Source of the DNA: Mariniphaga sp041686935
GTDB lineage: Bacteria; Bacteroidota; Bacteroidia; Bacteroidales; Prolixibacteraceae
Direction: 5' to 3'
Length of the DNA stretch: 64,000 nucleotides
Assembly: GCA_041686935.1 (NCBI GenBank)
Contig: JAWLCW010000004.1
Coordinates: 62,001 to 126,000, forward strand
Below, one piece after another: positions 33,150-42,271 of this stretch. The notes under the pieces were generated by a model that had not been told where the DNA came from, searched no databases, and saw only the letters and a list, made by a program, of their open reading frames with translations. Made by a program: the position numbers and the translations under genes. The stretch's first letter is position 1. Each line of letters opens with the position of its first letter.

Positions 33150-34496
33150 ATGGAATTAAAAGAACGATGGAATAATTTTCCGTTTAAACCTGAAAAAATA
33201 CCCTTTTTTTACGGCTGGGTCATTTTGATTGCTTCAACTATTGGAGTTTTAGCCAGTGCTCCGGGGCAAACTATGGGCGTTTCAACCTTTACAGATTATT
33301 TGATAGAGCATATTCATATTAACAGGAACCAGATAAGCAGCGCATATATGATTGGCACCATCGGCAGTTCCTTTCTGTTAACTTGGGCCGGTAAACAATA
33401 CGACAAATTTGGCGCCCGATGGACAACCGTCGGAGCCACAATTCTCCTCGCTTTTACCCTTTTCTTTTTAAGTCAGTCCGACCGCATTATCAGGCTTTTT
33501 ATTAAAGATCAAAGTTCTGTTTATTTTACCTTTATTTCCATTTCGGTAATGGTTTTCCTTTTTTTCCTGCTTCGATTTTCGGGTCAGGGCGTGTTAACCA
33601 TGGTTTCGCGCAACATGCTGATGAAATGGTTTATTGCCCGGCGTGGTCTGGTAAACGGTATTGCTTCAGTTTTAATTACACTTGGTTTTTCAATCGCACC
33701 GCTTACTTTTGACTGGCTCATTCAGGGAACTACATGGCGGCATGCATGGATTATTATGGCGGGTGGGATAGGCGTAATTTTTTTACTTTTTGCTTTGGTG
33801 TTTTTTCGCGATAATCCCGAGGACCTGGGTATGATTCCGGACGGAGAAAAACACGGGCACAGGGAACGAAATGTTACCATCAGGCCCTTTAAACAGTTTT
33901 CACTTGCTGAAGCCCGGAGAACCCTTCCTTTCTGGCTTTTTTCATTGCCTCTGGCCATATATGCACTGTATATCACAGGATTTTCGTTTCATCTGATTTC
34001 AATTTTTGAAAAAGCAGGACTTGACCGCGATAAAGCTCTGGCAGTTTTTATCCCCATCTCCTTCATGTCGGTTGGAATATCGTTTTTTGGAGGCTGGATT
34101 AGCGACCGAATTTTTCTGAAATACCTTTTGTACTTTTTTCTCACCGGTGAACTCATTGCCCTGTTTTCTCTGGCAAAAATGAACGATGGAATGTATTATT
34201 ACGGATTTATTGTTGGGCACGGAATGGCCAACGGATTGTACAATGTGCTGATGACCGTTACCTGGCCCCGGTTTTACGGACGGCAAAACCTGGGGCGAAT
34301 TTCCGGTTTCGTTATGTCGCTCATCGTATTTTTCAGTGCTATGGGACCGGTAATGTTCAGCTTTTCGTTAACCCGTTTAGGAAGTTACAGTTTTGCCAGC
34401 TTTTTCCTGGCATTCTTCATTTTTGTACTGCTCATTTTAAGTTACAAAGGCAATAATCCACAAAATAAATTCGGGAATGAAGAATCAAATGATTAG
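33150..34496 (+). CDS. Major facilitator superfamily transporter, OFA-like
   Basis: 448 residues with about twelve transmembrane helices. The first segment FFYGWVILIASTIGVLASAPGQ, the TM2-3 loop KQYDKFGARW (variant of the MFS motif A, GxLaDrxGrr) and the equivalent loop in the second half GGWISDRIFLKY are clear. Overall pattern is nearest to the oxalate/formate-antiporter-like (monocarboxylate) group. It likely moves a small organic acid or sugar-derived compound across the inner membrane. The DUF1080 fusion follows 64 bp downstream, so the two may work on the same substrate. Confidence 0.85.
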   Translation: MELKERWNNFPFKPEKIPFFYGWVILIASTIGVLASAPGQTMGVSTFTDYLIEHIHINRNQISSAYMIGTIGSSFLLTWAGKQYDKFGARWTTVGATILLAFTLFFLSQSDRIIRLFIKDQSSVYFTFISISVMVFLFFLLRFSGQGVLTMVSRNMLMKWFIARRGLVNGIASVLITLGFSIAPLTFDWLIQGTTWRHAWIIMAGGIGVIFLLFALVFFRDNPEDLGMIPDGEKHGHRERNVTIRPFKQFSLAEARRTLPFWLFSLPLAIYALYITGFSFHLISIFEKAGLDRDKALAVFIPISFMSVGISFFGGWISDRIFLKYLLYFFLTGELIALFSLAKMNDGMYYYGFIVGHGMANGLYNVLMTVTWPRFYGRQNLGRISGFVMSLIVFFSAMGPVMFSFSLTRLGSYSFASFFLAFFIFVLLILSYKGNNPQNKFGNEESND

Positions 34497-34560
34497 TTTT
34501 GAAACATCAACATTATGAACGGTCAAAACAATTTGGTTCATAAACCTAATAATAAGAAAA

Positions 34561-36030
34561 ATGAAAACATCAGCTTTGCTTTACATCATTCTTGCTGCCT
34601 TTATTTTTGGCAGTTGCCAACCAAAAATCCAGGTCGGAGAATGGGTTTCCATTTTCGATGGCGAAACCCTGAACGGCTGGAAAAAATCAACCGAAAATCC
34701 TGAAAGTCTTACGGTTGAAAATGGTGCCATCAAGTGTTCAGGTCCGCGTGCACACCTTTTTTATGAAGGTGATTTTAAGAATTTTGAGTTTGAAACCGAA
34801 GTAAAAACCCTGGAAAAATCCAATTCCGGAATTTTCATCCATTCGAGTTATCAGGCTGAAGGATGGCCCCAAAAAGGGTATGAAATTCAGGTTAACAATT
34901 CGTTCCGGGGAAATGAAAACAATCCGGAACGAAGAAAAACGGGCAGCGTTTATAATATCCGCAATGTATATTTCCCAATAGTTGAGGACAATGAATGGTT
35001 TACAATGCGTATTAAGGTGGTTGAAAACCACATCGAAGTATTTGTGAACGATGTAAAAGTGAATGAATACGTTGAGCCTGAAAATCCCTGGCGACCGGAA
35101 GGTGGTGAAGGGCTAAAACTGAGCAGCGGAACTTTTGCTTTGCAGTCACACGATCCCGGCAGCACAACATTTTACCGCAACATCAGGGTAAAAGCTTTGC
35201 CCGACGGAGAGCGAAAAGCGCCGGAAGTGGACAAGGAGTGGGATACTTTGGTAACCAAACTCATGCGCGCCGGTTTTCCGCTTATCGATTATCATGTGCA
35301 CCTGAAAGGCGGACTGACCATTGAAGAGCTGGTGGAGAATTCGCAAAAGCTTGGAATCAACTATGGCGTGGCGCCCAATTGCGGTCTGCATTTTCCGGTT
35401 ACCGACGATGAGTCGCTTTTCGAATACATCGAATCGGTGAAGGGAAGCCCGACATTTAAAGGAATGCAGGCCGAGGGCCGCGAATGGATTACCCTGTTTT
35501 CACCCGAGGCGGTGGCGAAATTCGACTATGTGTTTACTGATGCTATGACTTTTACCGATTCCAAAGGGCGGCGCAACCGTATTTGGATCCCCGAAGAGGT
35601 TTGGGTGGACGACAAACAACAGTTTATGGACCAAATGGTGGAAAAAATTGAGGCAATCATGTCGCTGGAGCCGGTTGATATTTATGTAAATCCAACGGTT
35701 TTGCCGGCACAGTTAATGGATGAATATACCGAATTGTGGACTAAGGAACGAATGGAACGTATGGTTAAAGTTCTGGCCGATAATAATATAGCACTCGAAA
35801 TTAATGCCAGGTATAAAGTTCCTTCAGCCGAAATGATTAAAATGGCCAAAGAAGCGGGGGTAAAATTCAGTTTTGGCACCAACAATACGGGCCGCGATTT
35901 GGGCCGGCTTGAGTATTGCATTCAAATGATTGAGGAGTGCAAACTCACACCAAATGACATGTTCGAAATTAAACCTGACCATTTGAAACCGGTAAACGTA
36001 AAAGGGTTGCCCGATAAGATTACAGGCTGA
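34561..36030 (+). CDS. Lipoprotein with DUF1080 domain and C-terminal PHP-like hydrolase domain
   Basis: 489 residues with a lipobox (FIFGSCQ, Cys near 20). Residues ~28-215 are a DUF1080/3-keto-disaccharide-hydrolase-type jelly roll (WVSIFDGETLNGWKKS, FEFETEVKTLEKSNSGIFIHS, NEWFTMRIKVVENHIEVFVND). Residues ~235-480 resemble a PHP/amidohydrolase-like TIM barrel (PLIDYHVHLKGGLTIEELV with the HxH metal pair, NIALEINARYKVP, KFSFGTNNTGRDLGRLEY). DUF1080 proteins cleave 3-keto-glycosides; the second domain may act on the product. The fusion itself is uncommon in my knowledge of the family. Located after the MFS gene. Confidence 0.8.
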   Translation: MKTSALLYIILAAFIFGSCQPKIQVGEWVSIFDGETLNGWKKSTENPESLTVENGAIKCSGPRAHLFYEGDFKNFEFETEVKTLEKSNSGIFIHSSYQAEGWPQKGYEIQVNNSFRGNENNPERRKTGSVYNIRNVYFPIVEDNEWFTMRIKVVENHIEVFVNDVKVNEYVEPENPWRPEGGEGLKLSSGTFALQSHDPGSTTFYRNIRVKALPDGERKAPEVDKEWDTLVTKLMRAGFPLIDYHVHLKGGLTIEELVENSQKLGINYGVAPNCGLHFPVTDDESLFEYIESVKGSPTFKGMQAEGREWITLFSPEAVAKFDYVFTDAMTFTDSKGRRNRIWIPEEVWVDDKQQFMDQMVEKIEAIMSLEPVDIYVNPTVLPAQLMDEYTELWTKERMERMVKVLADNNIALEINARYKVPSAEMIKMAKEAGVKFSFGTNNTGRDLGRLEYCIQMIEECKLTPNDMFEIKPDHLKPVNVKGLPDKITG

Positions 36031-36035
36031 TTTAT

Positions 36036-36800
36036 ATGAAAGATTCTCTCTTTTTACAAGAGCAAAATATTCACAGCGACTGGCTTTCGTTCCTTACCGG
36101 CGAAAACCGGTCGCTGATTTTTAACATAGAAAAAGAAGTGAAGAAAACCGGCTATACTCCGCCGGTTGGCAAAGTTCTGCGGTTTTTGTCTTTTCCGCTC
36201 TCTTCTGCAAAAATTGTAATCATCGGGCAGGACCCTTATCCGCAACCGGGCGTTGCCACTGGCCGTGCTTTTGAAGTAGGTACGTTGAAATCGTGGAACC
36301 AGCCTTTCAAAAACATTTCGCTTAAAAATATTTTGCGGGCTTTGTACAAAGCGTACACCGGGCAGGTGATTAAATTCAGTCAGTTAAAAGAAAAACTGGA
36401 TAACGAATTTCCGGTTTTGCCGCCCGGGAAACTTTTTTTGCATTGGGAAAAGCAGGGGGTTTTGTTGCTGAATACCTCGTTTACCTGTGAAACGGGAAAA
36501 CCGGGCAGCCATCAGAAATTGTGGGAAGAATTTACCGGGAAGCTACTTGAATTTATTCGGGATAAAGTTCCCGAAGCCACCTGGTTTTTGTGGGGAAACC
36601 ATGCCCGCGAAGCCACAAAAAATCTTGATTTGAGCAAAAGAATAGAAACCATGCACCCCATGATGTGCCACGATGCACCAGAAAGAAAATCTGATTTTCT
36701 TTACGGAAAAACAAATTGCTTTGAATCGTTTATTGGAGAAATTGACTGGACCGGATTTAACCTGAAAAAGGGAAAAAGAAACGCTCCGTTGTTGTTTTAA
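36036..36800 (+). CDS. Divergent family-1-like uracil-DNA glycosylase
   Basis: 254 residues. Motif A is VIIGQDPYPQPGVATGRAF with Asp66 kept, but the His that normally follows PY is Pro69. The uracil-binding Asn146 is present in VLLLNTSFTCE. The late motif, HPSPLS in ordinary Ung, is HPMMCHDAPERKS with His207 kept. It should remove uracil from DNA in base-excision repair, yet the changed loops suggest altered speed or specificity. It starts 5 bp after the DUF1080 fusion and its stop overlaps the end of the convergent kinase-like gene by 4 bp. Confidence 0.82.
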   Translation: MKDSLFLQEQNIHSDWLSFLTGENRSLIFNIEKEVKKTGYTPPVGKVLRFLSFPLSSAKIVIIGQDPYPQPGVATGRAFEVGTLKSWNQPFKNISLKNILRALYKAYTGQVIKFSQLKEKLDNEFPVLPPGKLFLHWEKQGVLLLNTSFTCETGKPGSHQKLWEEFTGKLLEFIRDKVPEATWFLWGNHAREATKNLDLSKRIETMHPMMCHDAPERKSDFLYGKTNCFESFIGEIDWTGFNLKKGKRNAPLLF

Positions 36801-37513
36801 TAGAAATCTATGTGTTTGCCGTAATCTTTAAAAATATTTTTCTTTTCTGCCGCCAGTTCAATCAGGTCAATAGCTTCTTCATCCTGAAATGAGGCCCGGT
36901 TGATGCATAAGTCAAAAATATCATTCTCGGGCAATTCTTTTCTTATCGCTTTCCTGAATGCTTGTCGCTCTTTTTCAACTTTAATTATAAATTCGAATGC
37001 TTCTTCCCGGTTTAAGTGGTTATTTTCAATAATGGTTTTTATGCGGTATTCAATAGGGGCAAGGAGCCTGATGTGCAGCGAATTGTGTATGTCATGAGCA
37101 ATGATGTGACCGGCCCGTCCAACGATAATACAAAATCCTTCTTCTGCAAATGAGCGAATAACTTCGTTAACTGTTTTTATAACTTTTCGCTCACTTTTGA
37201 ATTTTTTGGTTCCAAAGGCATTCAAAATGTCATTAAAAGTATAACTGTCAGATCTGAATACCCGCTCTACCTTTTCCGGCTCCATACCAAGCTCCCTGGC
37301 ACTTTCATAAAAAACTTCCTTGCTCAATACTTTCCAATCGGGGCCAAGGTGCTTTTTATTCAGCCTTTGTGTAATTTTATGTGCAAGCTTGTTCCCGTTA
37401 CAGCCAACTTCACGCGAAATGGTAATTAACGGTCCGGGAGTACTGTTTCCCGTATTAAAAACTTTTTTCTCTCCCATTCTTTTTGTCAGATACTCCATCA
37501 ATGCGTTACTCAT
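36797..37513 (-). CDS. Cytidylate-kinase-like protein
   Basis: 238 residues of the cytidylate_kin_like family. The P-loop is ISREVGCNGNKLAHKI, close to the ISREVGSGGREIA form seen in relatives, followed by WKVLSKEVFYESARELG, FCIIVGRAGHIIAHD, LHIRLLAPIEYRIKTI and a lid stretch rich in Arg/Lys (KVEKERQAFRKAIRKEL). It is likely an NMP-kinase-fold enzyme; the substrate is not certain because the cytidine-binding residues of Cmk are not preserved. It is divergent from the GTP cyclohydrolase gene with a 163-bp shared upstream region. Confidence 0.82.
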   Translation of the reverse strand: MSNALMEYLTKRMGEKKVFNTGNSTPGPLITISREVGCNGNKLAHKITQRLNKKHLGPDWKVLSKEVFYESARELGMEPEKVERVFRSDSYTFNDILNAFGTKKFKSERKVIKTVNEVIRSFAEEGFCIIVGRAGHIIAHDIHNSLHIRLLAPIEYRIKTIIENNHLNREEAFEFIIKVEKERQAFRKAIRKELPENDIFDLCINRASFQDEEAIDLIELAAEKKNIFKDYGKHIDFY

Positions 37514-37676
37514 TGTTTTAGCTTTTTTACGAAGTTACGTGATTTTAATGAAACAATTTATGTTGTAGAAAATAAAACTTTGTTTACTTGTTTTTTATAT
37601 AAATTTAAACAAAATTCAATTTTGTCTGTTTCTGTATTCATTAAAAACAAAAAATAAACTTGAAAACTAAAGGATA

Positions 37677-38405
37677 ATGAAAGAAGATTTGATATTAAAG
37701 AGTATAAACGGAAATGGAAAATTAAAACTGAACGGAAACGGACACTCGCATGAAAAAGTAAACGGTTTTGAAATAATTGGTGAAAACCATGTTGGTACTT
37801 CTGCCGATACGCCGCTCCGTGCTGATGCATTTGAAAAATCGGATGACGAAAAAATAGCCTTAATCGAAGATAAGTTTCGTGATATTATGGAAACCATCGG
37901 GCTCGATTTAACCGACGACAGTTTGCAGGGAACACCGCACAGAGTTGCCAAAATGTTTGTAAAGGAAATTTTTTACGGTTTGAATCCGGCAAATAAACCC
38001 AAAATATCAGTGTTTGATAACAAGTTCAAATACAATGAAATGTTACTCGAGCGTGATATTAACATGAATTCCTTTTGTGAACACCATTTTTTACCGATAG
38101 TTGGAAAAGCGCATGTGGCGTACATTTCGAGCGGTGAAGTGATTGGCCTGAGCAAAATTAACCGTATTGTGGATTATTTTGCCCGTCGTCCGCAGGTTCA
38201 GGAAAGGCTGACCATGCAAATTGCCAATGAACTGAAAAAAGTTCTGAAAACCGATGATGTTGCCGTTCTTATCGACGCCAAGCACATGTGTGTTTCGTGC
38301 CGTGGAATTGGCGATGAAAGCAGCACCACTGTTACTGCAGAATATTGCGGAAGATTTAAAGATAAATCTGTGCGGGAAGAATTTCTAAGATACATTGGTT
38401 TGTAA
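37677..38405 (+). CDS. folE: GTP cyclohydrolase I
   Basis: 242 residues; about 55 N-terminal residues of low complexity (Asn/Gly/Lys-rich) precede a standard FolE domain. Zinc ligands are Cys134 and His137 in FCEHHFLP and Cys205 in KHMCVSCRG; GLSKINRIVDYFARRPQVQERL and TPHRVAKMF are the other family signatures. It makes 7,8-dihydroneopterin triphosphate from GTP, the first step to folate, pterins or queuosine-type products. The extension is longer than usual and may be a disordered tail. Cytosolic homodecamer by family knowledge. Confidence 0.95.
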   Translation: MKEDLILKSINGNGKLKLNGNGHSHEKVNGFEIIGENHVGTSADTPLRADAFEKSDDEKIALIEDKFRDIMETIGLDLTDDSLQGTPHRVAKMFVKEIFYGLNPANKPKISVFDNKFKYNEMLLERDINMNSFCEHHFLPIVGKAHVAYISSGEVIGLSKINRIVDYFARRPQVQERLTMQIANELKKVLKTDDVAVLIDAKHMCVSCRGIGDESSTTVTAEYCGRFKDKSVREEFLRYIGL

Positions 38406-38409
38406 AATA

Positions 38410-39216
38410 TCAGATTTTTTTGGCAATCAGGAAAATTTCCTGGTCGCCTCCCCATAATGTTAAATTCTTTCTGAAAAAACGGTTTAGAAAAAATTCTGGT
38501 GAATTTTGATTTTTTAGAAAAAGCGGATAATTTTTTTGTACTACTTCAAAATTGGTTTTTGCCAGAACTTTCGAGATGGAATTGTAGTTGAAATAGACAA
38601 AATGTTCTGTACCAACATTTTTCTTGCTGTAAAATCGATGTTTATCTCTTTTTTTGTCTGCCCTTTTATATTCTGAATTTGGAACAAGAATCAGGATTAA
38701 TCCGTTTTTATTAAGCAATTGATGGCAATGCGTTAACGTTTCAAAAGGGTTTGGAAAATGCTCAAGAACGTGTTGCATAAAAATCAGGTCGAAACGTTTG
38801 CCGCTGTCAATCACCTGTTCAATCGTTAATTTTACGGCATTTAAACCGTTTTCTTTGCAATAATTCACGGCAAAATCACTTACATCAGTTCCCAGATGAT
38901 CGATGTTCAAATTTTTTGCAGCCTGCAATGTATTTCCAATTGAGCTGCCAACTTCAAACAAAGATTCAATTTTTGGGTGATGGTTTTGTGCAATGCGAAT
39001 GAGCCATTCTGATTTTTTTATTTTGTGCTTTTTATTTTTGACGTAGTTTTTCGATCTGAAGTAATTTTTATCATATTCTTTCTGAAGATTCATTGACTTA
39101 GGTGCCCGCCAAATTAGGCCACAGTCGGTGCACTTTATAAATTTCAGATTCTGGTCGGCTGAATACATAAACTGGTTTTCCGGATTGCATCCCAGATATT
39201 TTGTGCAGTAAAGCAT
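38410..39216 (-). CDS. Class I methyltransferase with short Cys-rich N terminus
   Basis: 268 residues. A small N-terminal stretch has cysteines in pairs (YCTKYLGC, IKCTDCGLIW), the pattern of the zinc-ribbon-like head of Methyltransf_23/SAM methylases acting on sugars or glycans. The SAM site is SLFEVGSSIGNTLQAAKN, LGTDVSDFAVNYC and DLIFMQHVLEHFPNPFETL. Lys-rich. Many relatives modify surface polysaccharides. It stands 4 bp from the end of the folE gene (convergent). Confidence 0.82.
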   Translation of the reverse strand: MLYCTKYLGCNPENQFMYSADQNLKFIKCTDCGLIWRAPKSMNLQKEYDKNYFRSKNYVKNKKHKIKKSEWLIRIAQNHHPKIESLFEVGSSIGNTLQAAKNLNIDHLGTDVSDFAVNYCKENGLNAVKLTIEQVIDSGKRFDLIFMQHVLEHFPNPFETLTHCHQLLNKNGLILILVPNSEYKRADKKRDKHRFYSKKNVGTEHFVYFNYNSISKVLAKTNFEVVQKNYPLFLKNQNSPEFFLNRFFRKNLTLWGGDQEIFLIAKKI

Positions 39217-39269
39217 GTTTTATAAATTTGGTTTTTCAGTCGATTATTTACAGAACTGGTTTTTTCATA

Positions 39270-40397
39270 TCAAATAGTTGCCCTTCCGTCCATATCGTTT
39301 CTAGGTTCAGGTTCCAGCGGAAATTTAACTGGTATATTGTCGCGTGTTGAACGGTAAATGGCTGTAAAAAGTTCAACGGTTCGCCGCCCATCTTCGCCGG
39401 TAACCAGAGGTTCTCTGTTTGTTTCCAGTGCTTCCAGAAAATCTTCAATCTGCTTTTCCATATAAAAAACAGTTGGATCAATGGAATTGAATAGTACTGT
39501 ATCTTTTTTTACCCATTTGGCCAGCAATTTTTCTTCGCCCGGCACAGTCCATAAATCATTTACCGGTGGTTCCAGAACGGTTGACATGCCTGCCACGAAC
39601 ATGGCGCCGCCATCGGTTTGCACGCCCACCGATGCTCCGTTTTCCCCGTGAACATGAACTTTCCCGTATATTCCGGGCTTCTGCGAATTGCTGACAATGA
39701 TATTTCCAATACCTCCGTTTTTGAATTTTACAATGGCAACAGCAGTGTCTTCCACTTCGATATACGGATGATTCAGGTTTTTCCACAAACCGTAAACTTC
39801 ATCAATTTCGCCCATGTACCAAAGCATTAAATCGAGCTGGTGTGGCGCCTGATTTACCAGCACTCCGCCACCTTCCATTTTCCAGGTTCCGCGCCAGGCA
39901 TCGGCATCGTAATAATTTTTATCTCGCCAGCCCAGCATGTTAATGGTTCCGAAAACCGGGTTGCCGATTTTGCCGGCTTCAATGGCTTTTTTTACCCGCA
40001 TTACCGGGGCATACCAACGCCGCTGACTTATGACACCCAGTTTTACCCCGAAATTATGACAGGCTTCAATAATTGCATCTGAATCTTCGAGGGTGGATGC
40101 CAAAGGTTTTTCAACCAGAATGTGTGCTCCGGCTTGTGCTGCTTCAATGGCCGGTTCGCAGTGAAAAGGGTGGGGGGTACAAACAATGACCAAATCAATT
40201 TTAGCCTGATTTATCATCTCTGAAATGTTTAAAAACGATCTGGTTTCAAACTGTTCTGCAAATTCATTTGCCGTTTTTTTGGTGCGGCTCCAGACGGCAG
40301 CCAATGAAGCATTCGGTAAATTTTGAATAGCCTGGGCATGGAGGTGGGCCACTTTGCCACACCCGAGGATTGCAATGTTATACACTTTTGTTTTCAT
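39270..40397 (-). CDS. Gfo/Idh/MocA family NAD(P)-dependent oxidoreductase
   Basis: 375 residues, no export signal. The Rossmann motif GCGKVAHLHAQAI begins near residue 13, followed by VCTPHPFHCEPAIEAAQAGAHILVEKPLA with the catalytic EKP lysine, and the C-terminal substrate domain with GGGVLVNQAPHQLDLMLWYMG (the typical DxxxH-like helix). These enzymes oxidise or reduce sugar hydroxyl/keto groups, often at C3. It fits a role with the DUF1080 and GMC proteins of this window. Same strand as the CotH gene, 10 bp apart. Confidence 0.92.
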   Translation of the reverse strand: MKTKVYNIAILGCGKVAHLHAQAIQNLPNASLAAVWSRTKKTANEFAEQFETRSFLNISEMINQAKIDLVIVCTPHPFHCEPAIEAAQAGAHILVEKPLASTLEDSDAIIEACHNFGVKLGVISQRRWYAPVMRVKKAIEAGKIGNPVFGTINMLGWRDKNYYDADAWRGTWKMEGGGVLVNQAPHQLDLMLWYMGEIDEVYGLWKNLNHPYIEVEDTAVAIVKFKNGGIGNIIVSNSQKPGIYGKVHVHGENGASVGVQTDGGAMFVAGMSTVLEPPVNDLWTVPGEEKLLAKWVKKDTVLFNSIDPTVFYMEKQIEDFLEALETNREPLVTGEDGRRTVELFTAIYRSTRDNIPVKFPLEPEPRNDMDGRATI

Positions 40398-40407
40398 ATA
40401 TTTCCGG

Positions 40408-42165
40408 TTATCTGATTATTAGTTTTTGCGCTTCGCTGAATGCCTGATTTTGAACCAGTACAAAGTACAATCCCGGTTGAAACACAGGTAGTTGAATGGG
40501 TTGTTCTTTTGATCGGATAACCTCTGTATGAAGCGCATAACCTGAGGTATTCACTATTTTAATTTGGAAAGGCACAACTCCAGCTTCAACTTTTACGGTT
40601 AAATTATCGCTGGCAGGGTTAGGGTATAAAGTTATTCGGGGTTCTGGTTTATCAAACGTGAATCCTTCTGGCGGTTCACAGGGTTTATTGAATTCAGTAT
40701 CGAGGAATTTAAGCCGGTCGGTTAACCATTCTGAAATGTATTCCAGATGTTGTTCGTTATACTGATAATTTTCCCAGGATATTTCTTCCCGCTCATATAC
40801 CCCATTGTGCTCCAAAAAAAGATAATTTTTTTCCAGAAGATCCATTATGTTTTTGTGACTCAGAATATCTGTTCGAAGGTTATTCCACCTTTTGTTTAGT
40901 TTTTCATGGAAGCCATTTTTTCGGCAGTCACAGATCAGCCTGTCATAGAATCCGTTTGATAAAATATGAGTAGTATTTTCATCAATTCTGCCATCCCAGT
41001 CAATCCCCAGCACACCGTCCAAATCCCAGGGAATGTAAAAATAGGGTTCACCTTCATCGTAACGGGCGATATAAATATTTTTTCCCGTATTGTCAACGGC
41101 TCTTAAAAGGTTCAGAAAAATGAAATAGTCAACCGCATTATCTATTTCAAAAAATGACTGATAATCAGAATAAAAATATGAATCATCATCATTCACTGCA
41201 AAATCCACAAATCCATACAAATTTATCCAGTCAATGTATTCCTGCGGATAAATGTATTCAAATCCTCCCCAAATTGTGTCGTTATTATTAAAATCAGGGA
41301 AATTGGTAAATGTGGTTGCACCCCACGAAGAGCCTTTGTAAAGCTCTCCCCGAAGATCTCCATTAAACGTTTTAAGCTGCAGTTGTTTGCGGTCAACCCG
41401 TTCACTCAGCGCGTAAATTCCGCTATATTCATTGTTTATAATCAATTCCACATATTCCATTTGAATTCCGTTAACGGCATCGGGTTCCTCTTTTTGGTAA
41501 TATGGAGTATGAATCAGTTTCCACAATTCGTTGGCTGTTTTGCTTCTGATTCGTAATGGCTCGTTGTAAAAAGCCTGAAGATTCCAGTCGTCGTCATTTC
41601 GCATTCCCAACAAGCTAAAATCTCTGGTCAGGGTATCGGTTGGAGTTGGTTCTTCCCAGAATTCTATACGCAGTGAGTTTTTGGGATACGATTGTGAATG
41701 ACCACCTCTTATTTCAACTCCCATATGCGATTTAATAATATTGCCATCCGGTTCTGCCAGAATAAATTCTGCCAAAACCCTCGGCTCGTCAACTATCTTT
41801 TCATTCGTAATGATTTTTACCAGTGGCAGTTGGGTAAAATAAAGGCGGTAAACCAAACCCTCGGTGTTTATTACCTCGTAGGCGGTTCCAACCTGCAAAC
41901 TGAGTAGTTCATTGCTGAATTTAAAATACTCATCAAGCAGAATTGCACTTTTTGTGCCTTGATATTCTGAATTCAGCTTTGAAACTTCCACATTTACAAC
42001 AATTAATTTTTTTTGATGGTCAGTATGGTAAAAGTAATTCTCTATTACAACAGTACCATTGGCCAGCGCGGTAAGGTTAACCAATAATAAAAGCAATGTG
42101 AAAGAGATAAATGCTTTTCTGTTTTCCTGATTCTTGTTTAATGTTGAAAAAAAAAGGCTTCGCAT
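40408..42165 (-). CDS. CotH-like kinase-fold protein with type IX secretion sorting domain
   Basis: 585 residues from the ATG at 42165 (the TTG at 42174 is less likely); signal segment AFISFTLLLLLVNLTALA. Residues ~130-460 are a CotH domain: GVEIRGGHSQSYPKNSLRIEFW, NDDDWNLQAFYNEPLRIRSKTANEL, YVELIINNEYSGIYALSERV, and the metal/active loop FYIPWDLDGVLGIDWDG. The last ~75 residues (ITLYPNPASDNLTV ... GLYFVLVQNQ ... AQKLIIR) form a type A sorting domain for secretion through the Por system and attachment to the surface. CotH proteins phosphorylate surface proteins in spores; here a secreted kinase is a reasonable inference. Confidence 0.9.
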   Translation of the reverse strand: MRSLFFSTLNKNQENRKAFISFTLLLLLVNLTALANGTVVIENYFYHTDHQKKLIVVNVEVSKLNSEYQGTKSAILLDEYFKFSNELLSLQVGTAYEVINTEGLVYRLYFTQLPLVKIITNEKIVDEPRVLAEFILAEPDGNIIKSHMGVEIRGGHSQSYPKNSLRIEFWEEPTPTDTLTRDFSLLGMRNDDDWNLQAFYNEPLRIRSKTANELWKLIHTPYYQKEEPDAVNGIQMEYVELIINNEYSGIYALSERVDRKQLQLKTFNGDLRGELYKGSSWGATTFTNFPDFNNNDTIWGGFEYIYPQEYIDWINLYGFVDFAVNDDDSYFYSDYQSFFEIDNAVDYFIFLNLLRAVDNTGKNIYIARYDEGEPYFYIPWDLDGVLGIDWDGRIDENTTHILSNGFYDRLICDCRKNGFHEKLNKRWNNLRTDILSHKNIMDLLEKNYLFLEHNGVYEREEISWENYQYNEQHLEYISEWLTDRLKFLDTEFNKPCEPPEGFTFDKPEPRITLYPNPASDNLTVKVEAGVVPFQIKIVNTSGYALHTEVIRSKEQPIQLPVFQPGLYFVLVQNQAFSEAQKLIIR

Positions 42166-42271
42166 AACCCACAATCTGTTTTGCAGGTCAAAGGTATAAA
42201 ATTATGTATAAAATGCCTGAACCCTTTTAATAAACAAAAAAGAGTTAACTGTTTTAGAGGCATTTATTTTT

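Noticed and set aside
40408..42165. Calling the CotH protein a spore-coat protein
   Set aside because: The T9SS sorting domain and Bacteroidota context point to a secreted surface protein; no sporulation genes are present.
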